Below, piece by piece: positions 55,117-64,000 of a DNA stretch of 64,000 bases. The position numbers were made by a program, and so were the translations under genes. The notes under the pieces were generated by a model. The model had not been told where the DNA came from, searched no databases, and was given only the letters and a program-made list of their open reading frames with translations. Position 1 is the first letter of the stretch. The number at the start of each line of letters is the position of its first letter. This DNA is from Tricholoma matsutake (taxonomy: Eukaryota > Basidiomycota > Agaricomycetes > Agaricales > Tricholomataceae), in assembly GCA_026075535.2 (NCBI GenBank), contig AP026542.1, forward strand, positions 5,394,001-5,458,000. The letters run 5' to 3'.

Positions 55117-55123
55117 TATTTAA
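55117..55123 (+). promoter_or_regulatory. TATA-like box of the PAL gene
   Basis: TATTTAA 49 nt before the PAL ATG, followed by a pyrimidine-rich stretch (CTTTTCACATTCCTTTCCTC) ending in ACAACAATG. This is a common arrangement for highly expressed basidiomycete genes. Inferred from sequence alone. Confidence 0.4.
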
Positions 55124-55171
55124 TCCTCTTATTCTCAATCCTTTTCACATTCCTTTCCTCCTACTACAACA

Positions 55172-57909
55172 ATGTCTTTGCTTCTCAATGGTTCCGTCAA
55201 TGGTATACCTCATTCAAAACCCTACAATTATTCGACTCTTCTATCTAGGTTTATTGAATCCTACAATGAGCTCCAGAGCTACAAGTATGTCGATAATCTT
55301 GTTGCATGTCTCTCTCTCTCTCTCAACTCTCATCAGAAGTGGAAAGGCTGTCAAGGTTGATGGTCGCACACTCTCTGTTGCTGCAGTGACTGCTGCTGCT
55401 CGTTACCATGCCTCCGTAGAATTAGACGACTGTCCTACTGCTAGAGCACGTCTAGCAAAAAGTAGAAAGGTTATCACGGACAAAGTTGAAAGCGGTACCA
55501 GCGTTTACGGGTTGTCGACCGGTTTCGGTGGAAGTGGTGGGTTACCCAAGTCAGAGTTTCTCATTCATAGTTAACTCTCTCAAACAATAGCTGATACTCG
55601 AACTGACCAACCTCTGCTTCTTGGTCATGCCCTGCTTCAACACCAGCATATGGGTGTTCTTCCTTCTTCCAGTCAGCCTCTCGATGTTTTACCTTTGCTG
55701 GATCCTAACAGTTCTACAACTATGCCCGAATCTTGGGTTCGGTACGTTCCCCACATATCTTTACATTCTCTCGACTTAATTATTTATGAAGGGGTGCAAT
55801 GCTTATTCGGATGAACTCGCTTATTCGTGGTCACTCAGGCGTCAGGTGCGCGTCATGATTACCCCATCTGACATCCTCAATTCCTCACCCCCTTTTCCAA
55901 CTAGATGGGAGCTCATCGAGAAGATAAATGAAGTTTTGAGTGCAAATGTCACTCCGGTTGTACCTCTTCGAGGAAGTATCTCTGCGTCTGGAGGTAAGTT
56001 CACTGAGAATTCGTTTGCCGCATATACTAAACTATTGACGCTTAGACCTGTCACCCCTATCATATATTGCTGGCACCCTAGGTCGGCCCATCTCTCTCAT
56101 ATCCGCACGTTTTTTCATTAGACATTCCAAAAACAGTTGCTAACCCAGCTATTCGAGTCTATCATGGCCCCGCCGCATACGGCGCCCGCCAAACATCACC
56201 CTCCAGCGATGCACTCACCCAATACAACATTGAACCGCTTCCTCTTGCCTCCAAGGAGCATCTTGGCATCCTTAATGGGACTGCTTTCTCTGCCTCTGTT
56301 GCCTCCCTTGCATTGAATGATGCGGTGCATCTTTCTCTTCTAGCCCAGGTCTGCACAGCAATGGGTACCGAGGCACTCGCTGGAACACGGGGCTCTTATG
56401 ATCCCTTTATTCATGCCACTGCTCGTCCTCATCCTGGTCAGGTATGTCTATGTGAATTCTTATCATTTCAATTCTGCTCAACCTTCTTCCACAGATTGAA
56501 GCCGCTCACAATATCTTCACCCTTTTAGAAGAAAGCAAATTGGCACGCCTACATGAGACCGAAGTCAACATCCACGACGATCAATACTCTCTGAGACAAG
56601 ATCGCTATCCCTTACGCACGGCACCCCAATTCCTAGGTCCCCAAATAGAAGATATTTTGTCTGCATTAGTTGCTATTACGCAAGAATGCAACTCGAGTAT
56701 GTTTCACGACACCATAGATTGAGCCATTTGACAATCCTATTTGTCCAGCGACCGACAATCCGCTTGTCGACGGAGAGACCGGTGAAGTTCACCATGGCGG
56801 AAATTTCCAAGCTATGGCCGTTACCAATGCCATGGAGAAAACCCGACTCGCCTTGCATCACATTGGCAAACTTTTGTTCGCACAGAGTACCGAGCTTGTA
56901 AATCCCACCATGAACAATGGCCTTCCACCGTCTCTCGCTGCTACAGACCCGTCGTTGAATTACCACGCCAAAGGTATCGACATTGCAACGGCTGCATACG
57001 TGGCGGAACTTGGATACCTTGCGACACCCGTCTCGACGCACATCCAATCTGCGGAAATGCACAACCAAGCTGTCAAGCAAGTTCAATTCTTTTGTGTTGC
57101 CTATATAAGTCCCAACGTTCTTCCTCTAGTTCCTTGGCTCTCATTTCTGCCCGTGCAACGCTGAACTCCTTAGAAGTTCTCTCGATCCTTATGGCGTCAT
57201 ATATTTACATCCTTTGCCAAGGTAATTTATCAAACAGTCCCTCGGCGATCTTGTGCTTACTCGACCATCAGCCCTAGATATCCGAGCCCTTCAGTCCGAG
57301 TTCGTATCCGGACTAGAGATCATCATCAACGACGAGCTTGTTTCTATCTTTGGTTCTTTCTTGTCAGCATCGCAAGAAGCTACTCTCTCAAAGAAACTGT
57401 TGACCATCATGAAGTCATCTCTCGAGAAGACCACCACCATGGATGGCGTTGACCAAATGCTAGCCACCGCCGCGTCAACTACAACAGCATTCGTCGATTT
57501 CTTCGGTTCTTCCGAGTTCACCGACACTTCTCTCCTGGGTTCTGTTGTTGCTTTAATCTCTCACTTCCGGTCTCAGGTTGCTTCGCGTGCTGCAAACCTG
57601 CTTGATCAGCTTAGGAGGGATTTCCTTTCTGGCGAGCGTGGTCTCGCACCCGCTAGCTCCTATATGGGTAAGACCAGATTGCTGTACGAGTTCGTACGAG
57701 TTACACTTGGCGTTCGCATGCATGGCTCTGAGAACTATGCTCGATTTGTCAATGGCCTTGGTGTCGAGGATGTTTCCATAGGACAAAATATTTCCCTCAT
57801 TCATGAGGCAAGTGATGCAAGGCTCTCGTTGTGAAATGGCTAATGTGTTGGTAACTAGGCCATCCGAGATGGCAAGATGCAACCTATCGTAGCTTCACTG
57901 TTTACTTAA
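55172..57909 (+). CDS. PAL: Phenylalanine ammonia-lyase
   Basis: Exons 55172-55284, 55337-55536, 55591-55741, 55792-55845, 55905-55993, 56046-56081, 56122-56441, 56495-56696, 56749-57076, 57130-57221, 57272-57807, 57859-57909; 2172 nt, 723 residues, the usual fungal PAL length. Key sites: [15 protein letters not shown] (catalytic Tyr loop), [17 protein letters not shown] whose A200-S201-G202 forms the MIO cofactor (the exon 5/6 junction falls right after this triplet), [28 protein letters not shown] and [10 protein letters not shown]. Reaction: L-phenylalanine to trans-cinnamate plus ammonia (fungal enzymes often also accept tyrosine); cytosolic homotetramer. Two introns start with GC (57077 and 57808, both GCAAGT). 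A single gene copy in the window. Confidence 0.95.
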
Positions 57910-58363
57910 ATTCATGTTGGGACACTTTGGTAAAGGATAGGCGGCTGCGCTTTATGCGCAGAAGAGTACTCTGCATATTAGATGATACCAATTACACAAT
58001 TAGTACTGCATATGTTGGACACGCATCTACGATTGCAGATGGGTCTATGCTTGATTTTGGGGATACCATGAAATTTTTATCTTGGGTAAGTTGGCGTTAG
58101 CCTTCATGCTTCTTCAGTTTATGCTTGACAAATCAGAGTGGCAATCACTTTCAAGTCGACTTGTCATACGTCGATCAGTTCAGTCACAAACTGATGAGAA
58201 TTGATGGCAAGTGTAGCCCGAGGCAAGACTGTCAATTCACTTCCCATCGCGAATGTTTCGCTAGTTATCCTGGAAACGATACCATGGACGGATATCTATA
58301 ATTGAAAATATAAGGCATTAACTAAATAAATACGTCAGACTCATACAACCGAATAAACGCCTC
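57910..58363. other. Convergent intergenic region
   Basis: About 450 nt between the PAL stop (+) and the CDF stop (-). AT-rich 3' flanks; no further gene or repeat seen. Confidence 0.45.
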
Positions 58364-60069
58364 CTAAGAGTCCCCGTTGTGATCAAGTGGCTCGAATTTG
58401 ATGCGTACTTCCGTTATCTCTTTCCTCGCCTCCTTCAATGCCTGCGTAATCCTCACCTCCAGGACAGATGCGTCGTGTACGTTCATTTGGCCCGACACGG
58501 AAGCCGTGAGATCAACAAACATTAAAGAGCCGGATCGGCGTGCTCGAATATCGCGGATATCGAGAAGCGCAGGTTTTGAGAAAGATAAGGACGAGTTGGA
58601 AAGAAGAGGGTTCAAGGCTCGCTCTAGCGATCGTCGTGTTTTCGGTGAAACGCCAGCGTCAGTGAGATCGCCCCAGGCACCCAGAAGGAGATCCAGTCCT
58701 TGGCGTAGGATGACAATAGAGACAAGAAGACCTGTGTGCGTGATGTTATTCAGAACGCGTCATTCATGGAAAGAGGTGTTTTTGACTGACCACCTATAGG
58801 ATCCAAAGGAATGGAAGGGAATACCAAAGTACCTAAAATGGCAAATAATGCAACAAGACTGGAATAAGCGTCGCTCCTATGGTGTATTGCATTGGCAAGC
58901 AGTACAGGACTCTTCTCTTCATCTGCGACCGCCTTTGTTATTCTATACAGCCATTCCTTTGATAGCACGCCGACCGCAGCGAACCAAGCGGCGTTAGGGT
59001 CGACCGTATGGACATCAGCTCGCGCTATACCAGGAGCAGAAGGGACAACGGAGGTGATGTCAAACAGAAGCTCTCGCCATGGACCTCCAGGAAGAGTAGA
59101 TGCAGTCTCCGCGAGGGCTGAGATCAGAAGATGGTATGAATGAAAGCCGATTCCGAGGGCCCCCCCGACCAACAGTATAGAGATAATCGTCGTTCCTACT
59201 GTTTCAAACTTCGCGAAACCATAGGGGTATCGTTCGGAAGGAGGTTTTCGTGAAAGTCGCCAGCAAAACAGAGTTACGAAGTCTCCTAGGAGATCTAGAA
59301 TAAGAGCGCGTGAATTCCGGCTGTATTACTCGATGAATAGTGCCGACGTACCGCTCAAGGAATGTCCGGCGTCAGCCAGCAATGCCGCCGAGTGCAAGTA
59401 CCAACCCGCTGCTCCCTTCGCTAGTGTCAGACCAACATTACTGACCAACCCAATAAGTGTGATCTGACTGCCTCTATCCCCTGCCAGTGGGAGTTGCATT
59501 GAATTATAAGATATGGAAAGTCAATGATATGAACCCAGACCTTTTCCCTCCAGCGCTGCGATGATTTGCTCCGTATCATGAGTATGGGCTTCTACTCCGT
59601 TTGAGTGTGAATGGCCAAATATTGAGTGAGAGCGAGAATGAGGTGTTTCATTATTGTGCGTATGATTGACTCGGAGCTCTGCGTCGTGATGTGTTTCATG
59701 TGGCCGTCCAGTTAGAGAGTCCTCGGTTCCGTTAGCAAGAGGCTGCTTGCCGTTTGTCTCATTCGTCGCATACAGGCGACGTACGCTCATGTCACTGCAG
59801 AAGAGATCCGAAACTGGGGAGAAAATGATCAATCCCTGACGCGCCCTGAATTTATGTGGCCGAGAGAGATGGGTTCCCAGGCATGCAGTACTAATAGAAC
59901 CGCCGGCGAATAGGAATCGTGGCCTTCTGGCTAGACGCACTTGGAGCGTCGTAGACAGCGTGCTTACATTAACCTTCCGGATTTGATGCCAGACTTGCAT
60001 CGGGAGGGGGGCTGCGGCGTAAGACAAGGAACCAGTGATGAACGTCTGAACGTCTCTCTTATAAACCAT
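58364..60069 (-). CDS. Cation diffusion facilitator, mitochondrial MMT-type metal transporter
   Basis: Exons 60069-59541, 59480-59352, 59294-58794, 58731-58364; 1527 nt, 508 residues. Residues 1-75 are basic and nearly free of acidic residues, like a mitochondrial presequence. Residues 124-164 are His-rich (HETHHD, GHSHSNGVEAHTHD), a common metal-handling loop of CDF proteins. Membrane part: QITLIGLVSNVGLTLAKGAA, ADAGHSLSDLLGDFVTLFCW (H-x3-D metal site), TTIISILLVGGALGIGFHSY, NAIHHRSDAYSSLVALFAIL (second H-x3-D site). The C-terminal cytosolic-type domain follows (ARRSGSLMFVDLTASV). MMT1/2 relatives export iron or related metals from mitochondria; zinc is the alternative. 110 nt after the stop of the upstream dehydrogenase gene on the same strand. 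Confidence 0.88.
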
Positions 60070-60179
60070 ACGCGGTGCCCGGAAACAACCACATTTTACA
60101 TGTTACCCTGTGTTCTGCACTACTCTGGCTCTAGACTTGTACAAGTTTGATCTAGACGGAGCTGCCTTGCATCAAATTA

Positions 60180-61728
60180 TTAATAGAGGCTTTCAAGCAG
60201 CTTCACCACTTCCGCAAGATGCGGATCATCTTCCCTGCCCAAAGCTCCTGCTGCAATCTTGGGAATATCTTGAATTGGTACTTGGTATTCCGAAAGATTG
60301 GATAGTAGACCAAGTTCAGCTACCAGACTGAGCAGGGAACTTCAATGTGACGGACTTGACTGGAACCAACTGGACTCACCCATGAATAAGGAAAGACAGC
60401 CGGACAACGTCTTCATCTACCGATCCTGTCGACGGCTCATGTAAATAGAAAAGAGTTTTGGCGAGATACTGTCGGTCTTCCTGCGAGGCGATCTGCGCTT
60501 TCAGTGCGACTGTCGGTGACAAGGTAAGGCACTGAAAAGTAACACAACAGTCTTGCCGACCGAGAAGTTTGACCAAAAGGTACTCACTGATGTAATACCG
60601 TGTGGAATTGCATACGCAGCACCGAGTTTGTGTCCTAATGCATGGGACAGTCCAAGTGCACTGTATGGAGAGTTTTTCGTCATCGCAATGTATATTTTAC
60701 AACACTGCTTGGGACAAAATACCTATGTTTTTCCATCTTCAGAGGCCATAAGCTCATCCATGATGCCAACTGAAGCTTCTGTCGAACATCGATCGCTTGG
60801 GCATTAGCCTTCGACTGTGGTAGATACATGAACAGGTCTGCGATGGCTGCGTAACAGAGGACTTTCATGGGCATAGGAACCGATGGTCTATACAAATTTT
60901 CTATCGTGGATGCTTTAGATACTAAAGTGACAATTTCAGTGAGAGCTCACCAACAGCATGGTCAAGCGCACGAATGCCCGTTGACAACCTGAATGAAAAT
61001 GACATTCATTGGCTAGAACTCTGCGCTCCAAACCAGACACAAACCACAGACGGTCCGGCGTAGCTAAAGTAAGCTCTGCATCAAGAATGACACCGGCTGG
61101 CGCCAACTCCTGCGAGGCGACAGCGACTTTATGGCCTTCATCGTTCGTGAAACCTGCACCGACCTGAAAAACGTGAGTTCGAATCTGCTGTCCCTGGAAT
61201 TCATGCTCACGGTATACTCGGCGGCACTCAAAGTAGTTGGAATAGCAATCTGAGGCAGCGTCGTACCTCCTGACTCCTTTTGCAGATTGTAACGTATCGC
61301 CTTTGATGCATCGATCGGTGAACCTCCTCCAACAGAGACTATGACATCGCAATGGTGTTCTTTGAATATTTCAACACCTTTCCGAATATCAGCTATAGGA
61401 CTGTGTTGGCCGATCTCGTAGAAGGTCTGGGCGTATGCATCGTGTTGTTTCAAAATGGTTTCAACCTTCTTAACGACATCAGTCTATCAGGCGCGATACG
61501 AATGAGCTGATGTTTAGTAAGTAGGATACGACAGACGATCACCTTGCCGTATAAACTCCTTCCGGTGACAATTAAGGCCTTCTTGACTCCAAGAATGTGT
61601 AGGAGCTTAGGCAAAGCTGTGGCTACCGATCCTGGGCCGTAATACACGCCTTTGAGGGTATCCGTCCACGCATAGGAACCTTGCAGGGAGGTAGATGGCT
61701 CATAATTTGTTGTTTCCAAGGGGGGCAT
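60180..61728 (-). CDS. Iron-type (group III) alcohol dehydrogenase, maleylacetate-reductase-like
   Basis: Exons 61728-61543, 61483-61211, 61163-61045, 60988-60951, 60900-60723, 60660-60588, 60531-60380, 60327-60180; 1167 nt, 388 residues, the normal family size. N-terminal Rossmann-like part: VYYGPGSV, KKALIVTGRSLYGK, the NAD(P)-binding DVIVSVGGGSPIDASKAI (Gly-rich, 114-120) and IPTTLSAAEYT. Metal-site region: GIRALDHAVENLY (Asp and His ligands), LGLSHALGHKLG and AYAIPHGITSC (His ligands). It resembles the maleylacetate reductase and hydroxyacid-oxoacid branches rather than yeast Adh4. Expected reaction: NAD(P)H-dependent reduction of a keto or aldehyde group, perhaps in aromatic breakdown; the substrate is not shown. 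Cytosolic, no targeting signal seen. Exon 4 is only 38 nt. Confidence 0.9.
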
Positions 61729-62456
61729 TGTTCACAAACAGCATAAGTTGACTACAGAGCTGTCTTTTCATGTGAGGGGAAGTCCACAAAAGGAACTTTC
61801 GTCGTGCCGGTTAGGAGTCAAGGCCCCTGACGATGATAATGCATCACAGCACTGAAATAACATTGACTGCTCAACCGCTGGCCGTTGGCTGGCCGTCAAC
61901 CAAAATTAACCCGAGTCAAGCCAACGGGTTGTAGACAGACCCACATTACGATCTTGTGCCTCACTATTATTAGGCATACATACCTAGCCTGCCGGGGTAA
62001 GCCGGTGACAATCCAGCCGACCGGCAGACGTGTGCGAACCTCGTGTTTCCCTCGACATTCGCATCACTCGTTACTCTAGAGCACTGGCAGTATTCTCGCT
62101 ATACTAATTTCTTTCTACCCACCCTCCACATGAGATATATATCTCTTACAAATCTCATCGTTCGTTCTTGTTTCATCTGATATCGTTTGCATATTGCATA
62201 ATACTTACAACTCACAATATAATCATGGATGAGTGTGCTCAATTCCTAGTTTGTCCACAAGCGAACCGTTAAGCAAAGACCCCGCCCACCCGTGGCTATC
62301 TTTACTCCGCGTCCTGAGTCGAGCCCACCCAACTCCAAAGCTTGTGACAAACCTCGCACTTGGCGTCAGATGGGGCTGCAGGAATCCGAATGGAGTGGGA
62401 GGACAAGATTACTAAAGTGTCACTGGGGCACTATATGACACACAACACTATAAGGT

Positions 62457-62474
62457 GTGAGCAATATTGCTCAC
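62457..62474. repeat. 18-bp perfect palindrome
   Basis: GTGAGCAATATTGCTCAC reads the same on both strands with no loop. Confidence 0.9.
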
Positions 62475-62655
62475 CACCGCAGTGATGCTTATTTTAATGA
62501 TTACCTGTGGTCCTGAACACATTGTTGAGGCACACAGTCTAAAGTTGGGTTTGTAATCAGACTGGCATTATTGGATGACTTCCTGTACGTCTGAAAGCAT
62601 AGATTTTCGTTCTAAACATTATTAGGTTCGTGCTCAGATGCCTCTTCAAACGCAT

Positions 62656-62682
62656 GATTCTGGAGGAGGTTCCTCCAGAATC
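62656..62682. repeat. Hairpin with 12-bp perfect arms
   Basis: GATTCTGGAGGA, loop GGT, TCCTCCAGAATC. Upstream of the Ser/Arg-rich gene; could be a MITE relic or a structured site. Confidence 0.85.
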
Positions 62683-63351
62683 TCTGCCTCTCATTTGAGC
62701 TCATTTGTGGCCCTCGATTTCGGCACTCTCGCGTATCATCGGCAGTCTTACTAAATCTTATTGCTAGTAGCTCCTGGTCTTGATTCAACTGAAAGTAATA
62801 CGCCTGGCACCGCGTTTATTCTTCTGAATTCTGCGGGACACAATAATTTAATATGGCATGTGGCTAAATTTTGAAAGGTGCAATTCTAAGTGCACTGGTG
62901 AAATTCAAATTTGGGAATTGTATATATTATGTATTGAATATTTCGGCCCCCAAACTACATTCTTTAGTAGCAGGGGGTATGCAAACAAGTTACTGACGGA
63001 CACGTTGCACATGCATTTCAAATTGCCGTCAAGCGGAGGCGAGGTGGGAGAAAAGACATGCGATGGGGTTGAGAAAACAAAACGACGGAGGCAAATGTTA
63101 CAATACAAACCACGTGAGCCACTACCCGCTTTCCACCAGGCCCTAGCACTCGTCCTTTCTTTCTTGCTTCAGTCTTTCAATCCTTCGTATCGGTTTGCTA
63201 TCTATCATTTCATACATTTCTTACTTTTATACACACATCAAACCAAACCGATCGCGTGCCAGGAATTCTGACAAGGGGAAAGGTCATCGCATTTTCCTCT
63301 GCTAGTCTCTACCTGTTGTGGAGCTGACAACGCGTTCTTCCAGTAAACGTC

Positions 63352-64000
63352 ATGGAACAAGACCAGCAGCCATCACGGGCTGAACAACGGATGCAAGCCG
63401 TTTTAAAACTTAAGCGGGCTGCTTCACTACCGCGGATGAAGGACGGGAGGCGACCACCCATGCATGTAGAAGCAGTCAGTGAGGGAGAAAAAGGAGGGAG
63501 TGATGACGACAAGGGTGATGTTAGTCCGCCTGAAGTAACTGTCGACCCGCCAATGGAGGTTGAGACAGAGGTAGAAGTAGAGGCTACCATGGAGGAAGGT
63601 GGAAGAACCATTTCACCAGGGCCCGTAACTCGTTCCAAACGACGTTCTCGCTCCCGTTCTCGATCTAGGGGCTCTAAGGATCTCAAGGGGAAGTTCAGAG
63701 GTGCACAATCCCCCACACCAAGTACTTTCCTTACTGGAGACTCTTCACAAGACGACGAGCCAATCACCCGTTCACCCATCAACTTAGCAGAAGTAGTGGC
63801 ACCCTTGTTGTCCCCAATCCCATCTCACTTCGTTGAGCTACAAAGGTCTCGTCTATTGTTACGATCACCTACCCCGATGTCTCCGGAACCTTCTCTATTC
63901 TATCCGGGGTCGCCTTCGAGTCCACTTTTGCCGTCCTTAGAAGCATTGCAGAGGGGTCTTATCCGTTCCAACAGTACTTCAAATAGCACAGCAGGGCGAA
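63352..64000 (+). CDS. Ser/Arg- and Pro-rich protein, N-terminal part (unrecognised)
   Basis: Open from ATG 63352 to the window end (216 codons, no stop), so partial. Pattern: a short basic helix (RMQAVLKLKRAASLPRMKDG), an acidic stretch (VEVEATMEEGG and similar), a basic RS-like stretch (SKRRSRSRSRSRGSKDLKGK) that suits nuclear localisation or splicing-type phosphorylation, then many SP/TP sites (SPTPMSPEPS, YPGSPSSPLLP) typical of kinase targets. It ends in LEALQRGLIRSNSTSNST. Codon use and composition look like a host gene. The upstream 80 nt are pyrimidine-rich. No domain that names a function is visible within the window. Confidence 0.6.
   Translation, partial: MEQDQQPSRAEQRMQAVLKLKRAASLPRMKDGRRPPMHVEAVSEGEKGGSDDDKGDVSPPEVTVDPPMEVETEVEVEATMEEGGRTISPGPVTRSKRRSRSRSRSRGSKDLKGKFRGAQSPTPSTFLTGDSSQDDEPITRSPINLAEVVAPLLSPIPSHFVELQRSRLLLRSPTPMSPEPSLFYPGSPSSPLLPSLEALQRGLIRSNSTSNSTAGR

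Larger units (their letters stand above)
61729..63351. other. Intergenic region with two perfect inverted repeats
   Basis: About 1.6 kb between the divergent starts of the dehydrogenase gene and the last gene. Contains repeated GGCCGTTGGCTGGCCGTC-like text near 61880 and the palindromes at 62457-62474 and 62656-62682. Short open frames (62233, 62858) show no family pattern. No RNA gene seen. Confidence 0.4.

Noticed and set aside
62858..63271. Plus-strand 137-codon open frame upstream of the last gene
   Set aside because: Atypical composition, no family pattern and no good start context; probably 5' flank of the gene at 63352.

Overview
This is a fungal nuclear window. The host genes have many short introns, mostly 40-75 nt with GTNNGN donors. 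The proteins are fungal (SSL1, Rad10, a TCP11/SOK1-type protein, a NIPA-type transporter, an MMT-type metal carrier, phenylalanine ammonia-lyase). Bacterial signals (operons, Shine-Dalgarno sites, CRISPR) are absent. The gene architecture and the TE families point to an agaricomycete. The best-preserved LTR family (426-bp LTRs, about 6.03 kb full length, chromodomain integrase) matches what I recall of marY1 from the ectomycorrhizal mushroom Tricholoma matsutake, so a Tricholoma-like, TE-rich genome is my working guess. That link is from memory and was not searched.

Layout. 1-9602 is a compact gene block: the 3' end of Rad10/ERCC1 (+), a 7-exon unrecognised nuclear-type protein (-), a 17-exon membrane-anchored double amidohydrolase (-) with several microexons, and a paraoxonase-like lactonase/esterase (+). 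9759-39600 is a TE island. It starts with a 301-bp MITE with a 9-bp target duplication, then a 4.3-kb hAT element inserted in a PIF1/Helitron-type helicase remnant. Next comes a telescoped stack: a decayed chromovirus A (15408-30926, TSD TACCC) holds a marY1-like copy B (18257-24283, TSD ACCTT), a 1.9-kb non-autonomous hAT-like element that itself holds a solo LTR, and a 5'-truncated copy. A second full marY1-like copy C (32383-38309, TSD GGAGC) sits in a gag-like gene remnant. 39637-46685 is a second gene block: SSL1 (+), TCP11-like (-), a small proline-rich membrane protein (-) and NIPA-like (+). 48036-53042 is a decayed Harbinger element with MITE relatives and a solo Copia LTR. 55172-64000 holds PAL (+), a mitochondrial-type cation diffusion facilitator (-), an iron-type alcohol dehydrogenase (-) and the 5' part of a Ser/Arg-rich protein (+).

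Themes. The host genes are unrelated housekeeping and metabolic genes; no joint pathway is evident, although SSL1 (TFIIH) and Rad10 both serve nucleotide excision repair. TE decay is strongly patterned: nearly every premature stop in the three chromoviruses is TGA where the family has, or would be expected to have, CGA. That is the mark of CpG deamination. The least explained items are a family of short hairpins with covarying arms shared by two TE-like segments, and a run of microexons in the amidohydrolase gene. Splice structures were built by hand from reading frame and GT/GC-AG signals; exon sums are whole codon numbers for every multi-exon host gene listed.
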